From Ignavibacteriales bacterium (GTDB lineage: Bacteria > Bacteroidota > Ignavibacteria > Ignavibacteriales > Ignavibacteriaceae), in assembly GCA_016709155.1 (NCBI GenBank), contig JADJEI010000001.1, positions 930,001 to 994,000 of the forward strand: 64,000 bases of DNA. The letters are read 5' to 3'. The position numbers and the translations under genes are program-made. Under the pieces are notes generated by a model. The model searched no databases, was not told where the DNA came from, and saw only the letters and a program-made list of their open reading frames with translations. Of the stretch, positions 54,750 to 63,668 are shown in pieces (the first letter of the stretch is position 1; each line of letters begins with the position of its first letter).

Positions 54750-56303
54750 ATGAACGTACGATCACAAATCTCAATGTTGTTTCATCTTGACAAATGCATT
54801 GGCTGCCATACCTGCTCAATCGCCTGCAAAAATATCTGGACCGACCGAAAAGGCGCAGAATATATGTGGTGGAATAATGTTGAAACAAAACCCGGAACAG
54901 GTTATCCAACCAAATGGGAAAATCAAGACATCTATAAAGGTGGATGGAAGAGAAAAGAAAATGAAAACATCTCTTTAAGAGGATCGGGCAAGTATAAAGG
55001 TCTGCTTAATATTTTTCACAATCCTTATCTCCCATTATTGGAAGATTATTATGAACCCTGGACATATAAATATCTTGATCTGATTGAATCGCCTCAAGGA
55101 GATGATCAGCCGACAGCACGACCGGTTTCATTAATAACTGGAAAGTCGATTGATATTAAAACAGGTCCCAACTGGGATGATGATTTGAGCGGTACCCCGG
55201 AATATGCACGGCACGATCCAAACATTAAAAATTTATCACCGGCAGAGCAAGAAGCTATGTTTCAATTGGAAAAAATGGCTATGTTTTATCTTCCGCGAAT
55301 TTGTAATCATTGTTTAAATCCTGCTTGCGTTGCATCGTGCCCGTCCGGCGCTATTTATAAACGAGGCGAAGATGGAGTTGTACTGATTAATCAGCAAGTC
55401 TGCCGTGCATGGAGGATGTGCGTTACTGCGTGTCCTTATAAAAAATCTTATTATAACTGGAGCACCGGCAAATCTGAAAAATGTATTTTATGTTATCCAA
55501 GATTAGAGGCAGGTCTCGCACCTGCTTGTATGCACTCGTGTGTCGGAAGAATTCGTTATCTCGGTGTACTTCTTTATGATGCAGATAAAATTCAAGAAGC
55601 AGCTTCGGCGCCTGATGATGAATTGATTGATCGCCAGCTTGATTTGATTTTAGATCCATTTGATGAAAAAGTAATTCAATATGCAAAAGAAAATGGAGTT
55701 GCAGATTCAACAATTGCAGCAGCACAAACTTCTCCCGTTTATAAATTTGTAAAAGTTTGGGGATTGGGACTTCCGCTGCATTCCGAGTTTCGCACATTGC
55801 CGATGCTGTTTTACGTTCCGCCGCTATTACCTGTTATGGCTTCCCTAAATGATACCGACAACAGTGAACAATCCGGAAAGCTCGATCCAATTGCAAAGTT
55901 CTGGAATAGAGATTCTCTATATGATACCTCGACAAATGCTTTGTGGGGAACAATTGAGCAAGCAAGATTTCCAATCAAATATATGGCAAATATGTTTGGA
56001 GTTGTAAACGAAGGAGTAATCAAAAATGTTTTAAGAAAACAATTAGCAGTTCGCTTACATAGAAGAAGTGTAACCGTCGGTGATATCAATAAAACATTAG
56101 TTGAAGATGCACTTAGTGAAGTTAGTTTGAAACCTGATGATGCAGACGACATTTACAAATTAACATCATTAGCAACTTTTGATGACCGTTTTAATATTCC
56201 CCCTGCACACCGAGAGCAAGCTTTGGAAATGCTTGAAAACACCAGCGATACTAAAGGTGCAACGGGATTTGGATTTAAGGAAAAACCTGTACGAGGTTTA
56301 TAA
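54750..56303 (+). CDS. narH: respiratory nitrate reductase beta subunit
   Basis: A 517-residue iron-sulfur subunit. Cluster motifs are CIGCHTCSIACKNIW, CNHCLNPACVASCPSGAI, CRAWRMCVTACPYKK and CILCYPRLEAGLAPACMHSC. The W in CRAWRMC replaces a cysteine and gives the [3Fe-4S] centre, as in E. coli NarH (CRGWRMC). It carries electrons from NarI haems to NarG. The frame is complete. Starts 276 nt after the NarG stop because of the inserted repeat. Confidence 0.95.
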   Translation: MNVRSQISMLFHLDKCIGCHTCSIACKNIWTDRKGAEYMWWNNVETKPGTGYPTKWENQDIYKGGWKRKENENISLRGSGKYKGLLNIFHNPYLPLLEDYYEPWTYKYLDLIESPQGDDQPTARPVSLITGKSIDIKTGPNWDDDLSGTPEYARHDPNIKNLSPAEQEAMFQLEKMAMFYLPRICNHCLNPACVASCPSGAIYKRGEDGVVLINQQVCRAWRMCVTACPYKKSYYNWSTGKSEKCILCYPRLEAGLAPACMHSCVGRIRYLGVLLYDADKIQEAASAPDDELIDRQLDLILDPFDEKVIQYAKENGVADSTIAAAQTSPVYKFVKVWGLGLPLHSEFRTLPMLFYVPPLLPVMASLNDTDNSEQSGKLDPIAKFWNRDSLYDTSTNALWGTIEQARFPIKYMANMFGVVNEGVIKNVLRKQLAVRLHRRSVTVGDINKTLVEDALSEVSLKPDDADDIYKLTSLATFDDRFNIPPAHREQALEMLENTSDTKGATGFGFKEKPVRGL

Positions 56304-56306
56304 TTT

Positions 56307-56972
56307 ATGAAAGAAAAAAATATTCAGAATCACTACGAAACTTTTGCATCATTCTTATCGTATCCGAATGAAGAAACGCTTATCAAGGTGGAGGCTGCCC
56401 AGGAATTTCTTAATAATAATTATCCTGACGCCGCACAAAGGATGACTGAGTTTACAGAATTTGCCAGAATTATTCCTCTCTGGAAGTGGGAAGAAATTTA
56501 CACGCGTACATTTGATGTTCAAGCAATAACAACTCTTGATGTCGGCTATGTGCTTTTCGGAGATGATTATAAAAGAGGCGAGCTGCTCGTTAATCTCAGC
56601 AAAGAGCATATTAAAGCTGGTAATGATTGCGAAACAGAATTAGCCGACCATTTGCCAAATTTATTTCGGCTATTCAACAAGGTAACCGATAAAGATTTTA
56701 AGGATGATCTTATTTATTTAATCATTAAACCTGCACTAAAAAAAATAATTGCTGAATTTGACAGCAGAAATATTGAAAAGAAAAATAAGGTTTACGAAAA
56801 ACATCATCGCACTCTTATTCAATTTGAAAATAATTATGCAACAGTTTATCAAGCCTTGCTGCAAACTTTACTGTTAGTGTTGAATCAGGATTTTACTGAC
56901 GATCGAAAAGCTGCTGCTGATGATAGTAAGTTTACAACCAAATTTGCAAATGAAATGGAAATTCCGGATTAG
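56307..56972 (+). CDS. narJ: nitrate reductase assembly chaperone
   Basis: A 221-residue helical protein with the NarJ-family features IIPLWKWEEIYTRTFDV, LTTLDVGYVLFGDDYKRGELLVNL and ADHLPNLFRLFNKV. NarJ inserts the molybdenum cofactor and helps membrane attachment of NarGH; it is not part of the final enzyme. It lies 3 nt after narH and 8 nt before narI. Confidence 0.88.
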   Translation: MKEKNIQNHYETFASFLSYPNEETLIKVEAAQEFLNNNYPDAAQRMTEFTEFARIIPLWKWEEIYTRTFDVQAITTLDVGYVLFGDDYKRGELLVNLSKEHIKAGNDCETELADHLPNLFRLFNKVTDKDFKDDLIYLIIKPALKKIIAEFDSRNIEKKNKVYEKHHRTLIQFENNYATVYQALLQTLLLVLNQDFTDDRKAAADDSKFTTKFANEMEIPD

Positions 56973-56980
56973 GAGAATTT

Positions 56981-57709
56981 ATGAATGCGCTAAATAATTT
57001 TTTGTTTATTGCTTTGCCTTATATCGCACTTTTTGTTTTTCTAATTGGCTCTATCTATCGCTATAAGTCAAAAAAATTCACATACTCATCTTTGTCCTCA
57101 CAATTTTTGGAGACGAGAAAATTATACTGGGGTTCGCTTCCCTTCCATTGGGGAATAGTATTTTTATTCTTTGGTCACTTAATAGCTTTTACAATTCCGC
57201 AATCAGTGCTTCTTTGGAATCAGCAGCCAGTTCGTTTGGCAATACTGGAAATTACAGCTTTCGTTTTTGGTATTATGACATTGGCGGGACTTATAAATTT
57301 ATTTTATAGAAGAATAACTAATCCGCGCATTCGCATTGTAACAAATTACATGGATATAATTCTTGAAATACTTTTACTTGCTCAAATCTTTTTAGGATTG
57401 TGGGTCGCTTATGGTTTCAGGTGGGGTTCTTCATGGTTCGCTATAGTATTAACACCTTACTTGTATTCTATCTTCACTCTTAATCCCCAAATTGATTCTA
57501 TTGTTATGCTGCCGGTTGTCGTGCAGCTTCATATCATAGGCGCATTTTTAATTGTTATGATTATTCCTTTTACAAGATTGGTTCATTTTCTTGTTTATCC
57601 GTTAAGTTATCTATGGCGACCATATCAAAAAGTAATTTGGAATTGGGATAGAAAAAAAATAAGAAGCCCAAAAACAGATTGGACAATTCATAAACCAACC
57701 AATAACTGA
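56981..57709 (+). CDS. narI: respiratory nitrate reductase gamma subunit (cytochrome b)
   Basis: A 242-residue protein with five TM helices and the expected histidine ligands: GSLPFHWGIVFLFFGHLIAF and VVQLHIIGAFLIVMIIPFTRLVHFLV. The di-haem b subunit oxidises quinol and passes electrons to NarH. N- and C-termini match the family (PYIALFVFLIGSIYRYKS; YLWRPYQKVIWN). Confidence 0.93.
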   Translation: MNALNNFLFIALPYIALFVFLIGSIYRYKSKKFTYSSLSSQFLETRKLYWGSLPFHWGIVFLFFGHLIAFTIPQSVLLWNQQPVRLAILEITAFVFGIMTLAGLINLFYRRITNPRIRIVTNYMDIILEILLLAQIFLGLWVAYGFRWGSSWFAIVLTPYLYSIFTLNPQIDSIVMLPVVVQLHIIGAFLIVMIIPFTRLVHFLVYPLSYLWRPYQKVIWNWDRKKIRSPKTDWTIHKPTNN

Positions 57710-57718
57710 TTTAACAAT

Positions 57719-59182
57719 ATGGAAGAAAAGATTACAGGTAAAGCTCATCGTATATTATTCTTCAACACGCTCGCATTCACGATATGTTTTTCTGCGTGGA
57801 TGTTAAATGGAACATTGGTTTCATTTTTAATTGATAACCATGTTTTTGATTGGAGCCCTGTACAAATTGGATGGCTTCTCGGTTTGCCTGTTTTAACTGG
57901 ATCAATATTTAGATTACCTGTTGGGATGTTAACCGATCGTTTCGGTGGACGAAATATTTTTAGTTTGCTCATGTTAATTTCTGCCGTGCCGATGTTTCTT
58001 CTTTCTTTTGCAAATTCATATTTTTTATTTCTCCTTTGCAGTTTTGGATTTGGACTAACCGGTGCAAGTTTTGCAGTTGGAGTTGCCTATACTTCTGTTT
58101 GGTATCCAGCAAAGTGGCAAGGAACTGCACTTGGAATTTTTGGATTTGGTACAACAGGTGCAGCATTAACTACTTTAATCACTCCTTCAGTGTTACAATT
58201 TTTAACTGAACACGGAAAGAATATTGAAAGCTGGCGTACGCTCCCGATCATTTATGCAGCAATACTTCTTCTAATGTCAATATTATTTTATCTCTCTACT
58301 GAAAATAAAAAACCTGAACTTAGCGGAAAAACATTTACTAAACTGCTTGAACCCTTCAGAAATGTAAGAGTCTGGCGTTTCGGACTTTATTATTTTCTTG
58401 TCTTCGGATGTTTTGTTGCCTACTCACAATGGCTGGTGCCATATTATCTAAATGTATATTACATGTCATTCGTGCAGGCAGGAATGATTGCAAGCTTGTT
58501 TAGTTTTCCAGACGGCATTGTGCGTACATTAGGCGGGTGGTTATCAGATAAGTACGGACCGCGCAAAGTTCTTGTTTCGGTTTTTATTGCATCAACTGTG
58601 CTGGGATTATTATTGGTCTTCCCAAAAATGGAATTGTATTCTCCCGGTAAAGGAATAATTTCAAAGAACAATGGATTAGTCACGTCAATATCAAAAAAAT
58701 CAATTACTGTGGATGATAAAGAATATCCTCTTACTTCTTTAAAAAGTAATTCTGATCTTAATGAAAATGATTTTATAGTTTTTCCAAAAAAAATTATGTG
58801 GCAGGAACCCGCTGTTAAAGTTGGTGATACTGTAAATAAGAATCAGCTTATCGCCAAAGGAATTACGAAAATCAATTTTCAGGCAAATGTAAATATTTTT
58901 GTTTTCTTTGTTCTATTATTAGGAATTTCTTGGGGACTCGGTATGGGCGCAGTGTATAAATTTATTCCGATGTATTTTCCAAATACAGTTGGCGTAGTTG
59001 GCGGCACAGTTGGTGTATTAGGTGGACTCGGTGGATTTTTTGGTCCTATTTTATTTGGTTACCTATTAGAGTTTACAGGTTTATGGACAAGCAGTTGGAT
59101 ATTTATATTTTTACTTTCACTCGCTTGCCTAATTTGGATGCAGTTAACTATTAATAAAATGAATAAGCGAAATGCAACTTAG
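57719..59182 (+). CDS. narK: nitrate/nitrite MFS transporter with an inserted soluble domain
   Basis: A 487-residue major-facilitator protein with nitrate-porter features (GMLTDRFGGRNIFSLLM; TGASFAVGVAYTSVWYPAKWQGTALGIFG; MYFPNTVGVVGGTVGVLGGLGGFFGP). Between helices ~8 and ~9 (residues ~301-390) it has a ~90-residue hydrophilic insert, PGKGIISKNNGLVTSISKKS...VGDTVNKNQLIAKGITKINF. Its VGDTVKKGQLIAKG-like turn resembles the hammerhead fold of biotinyl/lipoyl carriers, without the modified lysine. The transporter brings nitrate in and/or nitrite out. Directly follows narI. Confidence 0.88.
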   Translation: MEEKITGKAHRILFFNTLAFTICFSAWMLNGTLVSFLIDNHVFDWSPVQIGWLLGLPVLTGSIFRLPVGMLTDRFGGRNIFSLLMLISAVPMFLLSFANSYFLFLLCSFGFGLTGASFAVGVAYTSVWYPAKWQGTALGIFGFGTTGAALTTLITPSVLQFLTEHGKNIESWRTLPIIYAAILLLMSILFYLSTENKKPELSGKTFTKLLEPFRNVRVWRFGLYYFLVFGCFVAYSQWLVPYYLNVYYMSFVQAGMIASLFSFPDGIVRTLGGWLSDKYGPRKVLVSVFIASTVLGLLLVFPKMELYSPGKGIISKNNGLVTSISKKSITVDDKEYPLTSLKSNSDLNENDFIVFPKKIMWQEPAVKVGDTVNKNQLIAKGITKINFQANVNIFVFFVLLLGISWGLGMGAVYKFIPMYFPNTVGVVGGTVGVLGGLGGFFGPILFGYLLEFTGLWTSSWIFIFLLSLACLIWMQLTINKMNKRNAT

Positions 59183-59276
59183 TATTGGAGAAGTTATAAA
59201 ATTTTATTCCATATTTTTTGAAATGGCTAATTCGATTATAGTTATAGTGGTATCAAAAATTTAATTTGGAGAAAAA

Positions 59277-59705
59277 ATGAAACTATTTAATTCTATCACT
59301 TACTGGTTGGATAAACATAGTGATGTTGCATATTCAATCATTCGTATATTTCTGGGAACAGCATTGTTTGTAAGGGGCGCAATCCTGGCATCCGATCCTG
59401 CAACTCTTACTCAACTCGCTGGCAGTAATCAGTACTATTGGTGGTATTCTTACATAATCGTTATTCATATTATCTGCGGACTCTTTATGGCGATAGGTTT
59501 TGTTGGTCGGATTGCTGCATTATTACAAATACCTATTCTTTTTGGCGCTGTTTTCTTTCTACATCTTCAGCAAGGGTTGATGACTGTAGAACAATCATTA
59601 GAATTATCAGCATTGGTTCTTGTTCTTTTAATAACCTTTTTCCTTTTTGGATCCGGTGCATTCTCTGTTGATAATTACATTGCAAAAAGGCAATCAATTA
59701 AATAA
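59277..59705 (+). CDS. DoxX-family membrane protein
   Basis: A 142-residue protein with four TM helices and the DoxX pattern AYSIIRIFLGTALFVRGAILA, HIICGLFMAIGFVGRIAALLQIPILFGAVFF, LLITFFLFGSGAFSVDNYI. DoxX/DoxD proteins are linked to quinone-related redox reactions but their function is mostly unsettled. Placed right after narK with ~94 nt between, AGGAGAA-like RBS (TTTGGAGAAAAA) present. Confidence 0.8.
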   Translation: MKLFNSITYWLDKHSDVAYSIIRIFLGTALFVRGAILASDPATLTQLAGSNQYYWWYSYIIVIHIICGLFMAIGFVGRIAALLQIPILFGAVFFLHLQQGLMTVEQSLELSALVLVLLITFFLFGSGAFSVDNYIAKRQSIK

Positions 59706-59732
59706 TTGCGCGATTTAAAGATTGAGAAATTT

Positions 59733-60386
59733 ATGAACAATAACGTTGAATTTAAACCAATCAATGATCCATTAAAAAGACTTGTAGAGAAGGATATTAT
59801 AGGAGAAGAGTTATCGCCTTTTGATCCGCCGGATGCTTACAATCCTCAGAATATTGGGTCAATGTCTTATGATCAAATGCATCCATTCCTTCAGAAATTA
59901 ATTGATGAACATAAAGTCTATACGAATGTATTGAACAACTTTGAAGCAGCATTAATATACTGGCGAAATAACAATTGGATTTTTAACGATGAAATAAATG
60001 AAAAATTCAAAAAGTTTTTTACATTCATAGATGAGAACGTCCCGCTGCATAATCAGAAAGAAGAAAAGAAACTCTTTCCACTTTTGCATAACAAACTTAT
60101 TGAGACAGGTGAACACAATTCTAAAGACTCCTCGCTAACCGGTATAAATATCATGGAAGATGAACACATTAAAGTTGCACAGTCTGCCGCCATCGTTTTT
60201 AATTTTTTAGGATTAGGTTCCCGATTGCCAGATAAACGTTCACAAGAGATTACTTTTGAAGCTGCATTCGATCAAGGAATCGCAATTGTAGAAACGATGA
60301 AACTTCACATATTCAGAGAAGAAAATATTCTGTTTCCGCAGGCGATGAAATTATTTAATTCATCCGAATTTGAAAAACTGGATTGA
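59733..60386 (+). CDS. hemerythrin-domain protein
   Basis: ~217 residues from the ATG at 59733 (MNNNVEFKPINDPLKR); the frame is open to a TTG at 59706. The second part is a four-helix hemerythrin-like bundle with HPFLQKLIDEHKVY, LHNQKEEKKLFPLLH, IMEDEHIKVAQ and MKLHIFREENILFP: the H...E..HE..L/..H...E di-iron pattern. Such proteins bind O2 or NO or repair Fe-S clusters (YtfE/RIC-like). In this island an NO-related role is the natural inference. The ~60-residue N-terminal part is a linker of unknown role. Confidence 0.85.
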   Translation: MNNNVEFKPINDPLKRLVEKDIIGEELSPFDPPDAYNPQNIGSMSYDQMHPFLQKLIDEHKVYTNVLNNFEAALIYWRNNNWIFNDEINEKFKKFFTFIDENVPLHNQKEEKKLFPLLHNKLIETGEHNSKDSSLTGINIMEDEHIKVAQSAAIVFNFLGLGSRLPDKRSQEITFEAAFDQGIAIVETMKLHIFREENILFPQAMKLFNSSEFEKLD

Positions 60387-60479
60387 ATTGAACACACTTA
60401 TAAACCTATGTAATTGAAACTATAATTGTTCTTTAAAATATTTTCTCCGAGTTGTTGAGTCTAAGTTTCAATGATTGTC

Positions 60480-60499
60480 ATTCCCGCGAATACGGGAAT
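60480..60499. repeat. ATTCCCG/CGGGAAT intergenic hairpin
   Basis: Inverted arms of 7 bp around CGAATA. Preceded by TGTC and followed by CTATAAAGCAG. Such CATTCCCGCGAA...CGGGAATCT hairpins occur as dispersed intergenic repeats in many bacteria. Confidence 0.5.
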
Positions 60500-60640
60500 C
60501 TATAAAGCAGATATGAATATGATTCATCAACCGTTAGGGTAAGTTCGGAAACGAACTCGCCTGCCCGACGACAATTTGTTGTCCCTTTGCGAAGGAGAGT
60601 TTTATGTAGATGATTGAAAAATAATCACTTATATTTATTG

Positions 60641-60670
60641 AACCCTGCAAATGCAAAGCGGGGTTTTTTT
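60641..60670 (+). terminator. terminator
   Basis: AACCC-TGC pairs with GCG-GGGTT around AAATGCAAA and is followed by seven T (60664-60670). The last feature before the carboxymuconolactone-decarboxylase gene; it closes the hemerythrin transcript. Confidence 0.6.
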
Positions 60671-60681
60671 ATTTAATTATG

Positions 60682-60708
60682 GTAACACAGATTAGTAATC
60701 TGTGCTAC
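60682..60708. repeat. palindrome with CAGATTA-G-TAATCTG core, copy 1
   Basis: A 27-bp near-perfect palindrome (one mismatched pair) 26 bp upstream of the ATG at 60734. The core matches the palindrome at 63665-63691 and resembles the Rrf2 operator at 43055 (CAGATTA-AA-TAATCTG). It may be a dispersed repeat or an operator. Confidence 0.5.
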
Positions 60709-60733
60709 AAAATCTAAAAAAGGAGTAACTACA

Positions 60734-61054
60734 ATGTCACAAATACCAAAACAATTTCAAAAATTCACGGAAGATTATCCGCAAGTTGCGAAAGCGTACG
60801 AAGCGCTTGGCGATGCAGTTCACGCTGCGGGACCAATGGATGAAAAAACAAGAGCACTAATCAAACTTGCAATTTCAACCGGTGCAAGATTGGAGGGCGC
60901 TGTTCATTCACACGCACGTAAAGCATTGAAAGCCGGATGCACAGCAGAAGAAATGAGACAAGTTGCTTTGCTTTCACTGCCAACGATCGGACTTCCTTCG
61001 ATGATGGCTGCATTAAGTTGGATTGATGATATCATTGAGGATAAAAAGAAATGA
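60734..61054 (+). CDS. carboxymuconolactone decarboxylase-family protein (AhpD-like)
   Basis: 106 residues. The AhpD-like fold motif ALIKLAISTGARLEGAVHSHARKALKAGCTAEEMRQVALL has HSHARKA, but the CxxC of true AhpD is replaced by LEGAVH. That makes peroxidase activity unlikely and leaves a decarboxylase-like or unknown role. RBS AGGAGT 10 nt before the ATG. The stop overlaps the next gene's ATG (ATGA). Confidence 0.8.
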   Translation: MSQIPKQFQKFTEDYPQVAKAYEALGDAVHAAGPMDEKTRALIKLAISTGARLEGAVHSHARKALKAGCTAEEMRQVALLSLPTIGLPSMMAALSWIDDIIEDKKK

Positions 61055-61575
61055 TTGAAAATCTTATCAATCTTTTTCTCGCCTTCTTAAAAGTAGGTTC
61101 GTTTTCTTTTGGCGGGGCTTACTCTCTTATTCCGCTAATTGAAACAGAAGTTGTAAAAAATCATCAATGGCTGAGTAACGATGAATTCTTAAAAGTACTT
61201 GGAATGGTCGAAATTTTTCCCGGTGCAATTTCAATTAAGTTTGCAACTTACACCGGCTATAAATCTGCCGGCATATTAGGAGCAATTGCAGCAAATCTTG
61301 GAAATATTTTTACACCGGCAATCTTGATTTTGTTTAGCACCTACATCTATTCAATCTATGAAAAAAATGTTCTTGTAACCAAGGCATTTGATGGAATTAA
61401 GTATGCAGTAATCGGAATGATTGCAGCAATTATGTATCAATATGCAGTGAAGAATGGAAACCATTTGCAAGAATTCGTTTTGTTAGCCATTGGCGCGGCG
61501 CTTATAATCTTTTTCAGATTACATCCGGCGTATGTGGTTATCATTGCTGCGATAATTGGAATGATGATTTTGTGA
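61051..61575 (+). CDS. chromate transporter family half-protein (ChrA-like)
   Basis: 174 residues, about six TM helices, one CHR domain: FLKVGSFSFGGAYSLIPLIETEVV (FGGxxxxxP motif), GMVEIFPGAISIKFATYTGYKSAGILGAIAANLG (PGP region reads PGA). Single-domain CHR proteins usually come as a pair; only one is present here. Chromate transport is the family name; the natural anion may be sulfate or molybdate (inference). Its neighbours on the right are the molybdenum cofactor genes. Confidence 0.8.
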   Translation: MIENLINLFLAFLKVGSFSFGGAYSLIPLIETEVVKNHQWLSNDEFLKVLGMVEIFPGAISIKFATYTGYKSAGILGAIAANLGNIFTPAILILFSTYIYSIYEKNVLVTKAFDGIKYAVIGMIAAIMYQYAVKNGNHLQEFVLLAIGAALIIFFRLHPAYVVIIAAIIGMMIL

Positions 61576-61588
61576 ACGAAAAACATTT

Positions 61589-61668
61589 AACCACCAAGTA
61601 TTACAAAGGATCCGTCAGCCGACGGACACAAAAGAACACAAAGAAAAACTTCGTGAGCCTTAGTGGTG
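61589..61668. repeat. short dispersed repeat with inverted ends
   Basis: Begins AACCACCAAG and ends CTTAGTGGTG (imperfect inverted ends) around ACAAAGGA...ACAAAGAAAAACTTCGTG. It also holds TCCGTCAGCCGACGGA, a 16-bp near-perfect palindrome. This pattern is typical of small non-autonomous repeats in intergenic DNA. It lies directly before moaA. Confidence 0.5.
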
Positions 61669-61678
61669 AAAAAATAAT

Positions 61679-62674
61679 ATGAAACTGATAGACAACTTCA
61701 ATCGCATTCACGATTATGTTCGCATTTCACTGATTGATAAATGCAATCTAAACTGCATTTATTGCAATCCATCAAATTCTTTTGTTCACTTTGATTCAAA
61801 AAAATCCATTCTAACTTATGAAGAGTTGTATCGTTTGATAAAAATCCTTGTGAGAGATTTGGATGTGCGAAAAATTCGCTTTACCGGTGGCGAACCGCTT
61901 ATCCGCAAAGATGTAATAAAATTTTTCCAGTTGATTTCTTTGTTAAAGCTGCAGTACAATTTTGAAATAGGTATTACAACTAACGGAACACATTTATTTG
62001 ATAAAATTGAATTGCTCTATCAATTTGGTGTTGACGGCTTAAATGTAAGTCTTGATACGTTGAGTAAGAATAAATTCATTGCAATAACCGGCAAAGATTA
62101 TTTTGAAGAAACTCTTGCAGCAATTCAGAAAGCTGTTACAATTGGTTTTAAGTCAGTCAAGATTAATATGGTAATTATTAAAAATATAAATGATAATGAG
62201 TTGAATACATTCATTGATTATTTCAAATCATATCCAATCACTCTTCGGTTTATTGAATATATGCCGTTTGCCGGAAATCAATGGGATAATTCAAAATTCA
62301 TAAGCTGGCGGGAAATGAAATCTGATATTGAAAAGAATTTTTCTTTAAATGAAATTGAAAACGAGGGGAAAGTATCAAAGGATTATTTTGTTGATGGAAT
62401 GAATCTTAAAATAGGGTTTATCAGTTCAATGTCAGATCATTTTTGTGATAGCTGCAATCGTTTACGAATAACTGCAACTGGACAAATAAAAAATTGTCTC
62501 TTCTCAAATCCATCTGAAATGAATTTAAAATCTTTGTTGGCTGATGAATCAAATTCAGATGAAGTAATTGTTGAGTTCATAAAAAATTCATTGCAAGCAA
62601 AATGGCTAAAGCATCCAAGTGCGGATGAATTATCAAAACTAAATCAAAACAATATGATGAGTATTGGCGGATGA
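61679..62674 (+). CDS. moaA: GTP 3',8-cyclase (molybdenum cofactor biosynthesis)
   Basis: A 331-residue radical-SAM enzyme. Motif CNLNCIYCNPS (CxxxCxxC), FTGGEPLIRKD, then the C-terminal cluster site CDSCNRLRITATGQIKNCLFS (CxxC...C). It ends with SIGG, and the terminal Gly-Gly is essential in MoaA. First step of molybdopterin synthesis from GTP. It overlaps moaC by 4 nt (ATGA). Confidence 0.95.
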   Translation: MKLIDNFNRIHDYVRISLIDKCNLNCIYCNPSNSFVHFDSKKSILTYEELYRLIKILVRDLDVRKIRFTGGEPLIRKDVIKFFQLISLLKLQYNFEIGITTNGTHLFDKIELLYQFGVDGLNVSLDTLSKNKFIAITGKDYFEETLAAIQKAVTIGFKSVKINMVIIKNINDNELNTFIDYFKSYPITLRFIEYMPFAGNQWDNSKFISWREMKSDIEKNFSLNEIENEGKVSKDYFVDGMNLKIGFISSMSDHFCDSCNRLRITATGQIKNCLFSNPSEMNLKSLLADESNSDEVIVEFIKNSLQAKWLKHPSADELSKLNQNNMMSIGG

Positions 62675-63147
62675 AGAAAAAATTATCTCACATAAACAAC
62701 ACAGGCAAAGCAGAAATGGTTGATGTTTCTGAAAAAGAAATTACAACCCGCACTGCCGAAGCCTATGCCGAAGTAAAAGTATCGAAAGAAATTTTTAACG
62801 CGATTAAAAACAACACGGTAAAAAAAGGTGACGTGCTTTCAATTGCAAAGTTTGCCGGAATTCAAGCAGCAAAGAAAACGAGTGAGCTGATTCCACTCTG
62901 CCACAATATTTTCATTTCAAAAGTTGATATTGAGCTTAAGTTGAATCAAAAAAAATCTTCAGTTGAGATTACATCATTTGCAAAAACCACTGCACAAACC
63001 GGAATTGAAATGGAAGCATTTACAGCAGTTTCAGCCGCGGCTCTTACAGTCTACGATATGTGCAAAGTCATTGATAAAGCAATGGTTATCGGAGAAATAA
63101 AACTGCGCAGTAAATCTGGCGGGAAAAGCGGTGATTATTTCTATTAA
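62671..63147 (+). CDS. moaC: cyclic pyranopterin monophosphate synthase
   Basis: 158 residues: MVDVSEKEITTRTAEAYAEVKV, GDVLSIAKFAGIQAAKKTSELIPLCHNIFISKVD, GIEMEAFTAVSAAALTVYDMCKVIDK, KSGGKSG. All are conserved MoaC features, including the catalytic Lys region and the LCH. Converts the MoaA product to cPMP. Confidence 0.95.
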   Translation: MKKKLSHINNTGKAEMVDVSEKEITTRTAEAYAEVKVSKEIFNAIKNNTVKKGDVLSIAKFAGIQAAKKTSELIPLCHNIFISKVDIELKLNQKKSSVEITSFAKTTAQTGIEMEAFTAVSAAALTVYDMCKVIDKAMVIGEIKLRSKSGGKSGDYFY

Positions 63148-63179
63148 AAATAATATCACAATAAAGAAGGAATCAAATT

Positions 63180-63668
63180 ATGGTACAAGAAATAGAAAGC
63201 GTTATAAATAAGATACAACCACATAAAAATCTTGCAGGCAAAATAGCTGCAATCTCTATAAGTAAAAAGAGAGGCATTCCAAAAACTAATGTACCGTCCG
63301 CTCGATTGATTGAGAATTATGGAATTGATGGAGATGCTCACGCCGGGAATTGGCATAGGCAGGTTAGTTTGTTACCGCTTGAAAGCATTGAAAAAATGCG
63401 AATGGCAGGGTTACCTAAATTACGCTCCGGTGCATTTGCAGAAAATCTTACCATTGAAGGCATTACCTTGAACCAATTGCCGGTTGGTACAAAATTAAAA
63501 ATCGGTAATTCGATTTTAATGGAGGTTACACAAATTGGTAAGGAATGCCACAGCAAGTGCGCTATATTCTTTAAGGTAGGAGATTGTGTAATGCCTCGCG
63601 AAGGAATATTTGCAAAAGTTATTTTTGGCGGTGAAATTTTTGTTAATGATGAAATTATTATATCGTAG
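63180..63668 (+). CDS. MOSC-domain protein
   Basis: 162 residues. IAAISISKKRGIPKTNVPSARLIENYGIDGDAHAGNWHRQVSLLPLESIEKM is the MOSC beta-barrel start. SGAFAENLTIEGI and GNSILMEVTQIGKECHSKCAIFFKVGDCVMPREGIFAKV contain the conserved Cys (KECH) of sulfur-carrying MOSC proteins. MOSC domains bind sulfurated molybdenum cofactor. In Moa clusters it may act in sulfuration or as a carrier. 32 nt after moaC. Confidence 0.88.
   Translation: MVQEIESVINKIQPHKNLAGKIAAISISKKRGIPKTNVPSARLIENYGIDGDAHAGNWHRQVSLLPLESIEKMRMAGLPKLRSGAFAENLTIEGITLNQLPVGTKLKIGNSILMEVTQIGKECHSKCAIFFKVGDCVMPREGIFAKVIFGGEIFVNDEIIIS

Larger units (their letters stand above)
60387..60733. other. gene-free stretch packed with repeats
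   Basis: It contains a hairpin with ATTCCCG/CGGGAAT arms (60480-60499; a widespread intergenic repeat motif), a CTGCCCGACGACAATTTGTTGTCCC segment with TTGTTG/GACAAC-type pairing, a terminator (60641-60670) and a palindrome (60682-60708). No gene is seen. Confidence 0.6.

Noticed and set aside
61051..61575. Chromate resistance as the role of the ChrA-like half-protein.
   Set aside because: Only one CHR domain is present and the neighbours are molybdenum cofactor genes; the family name alone does not prove chromate export.
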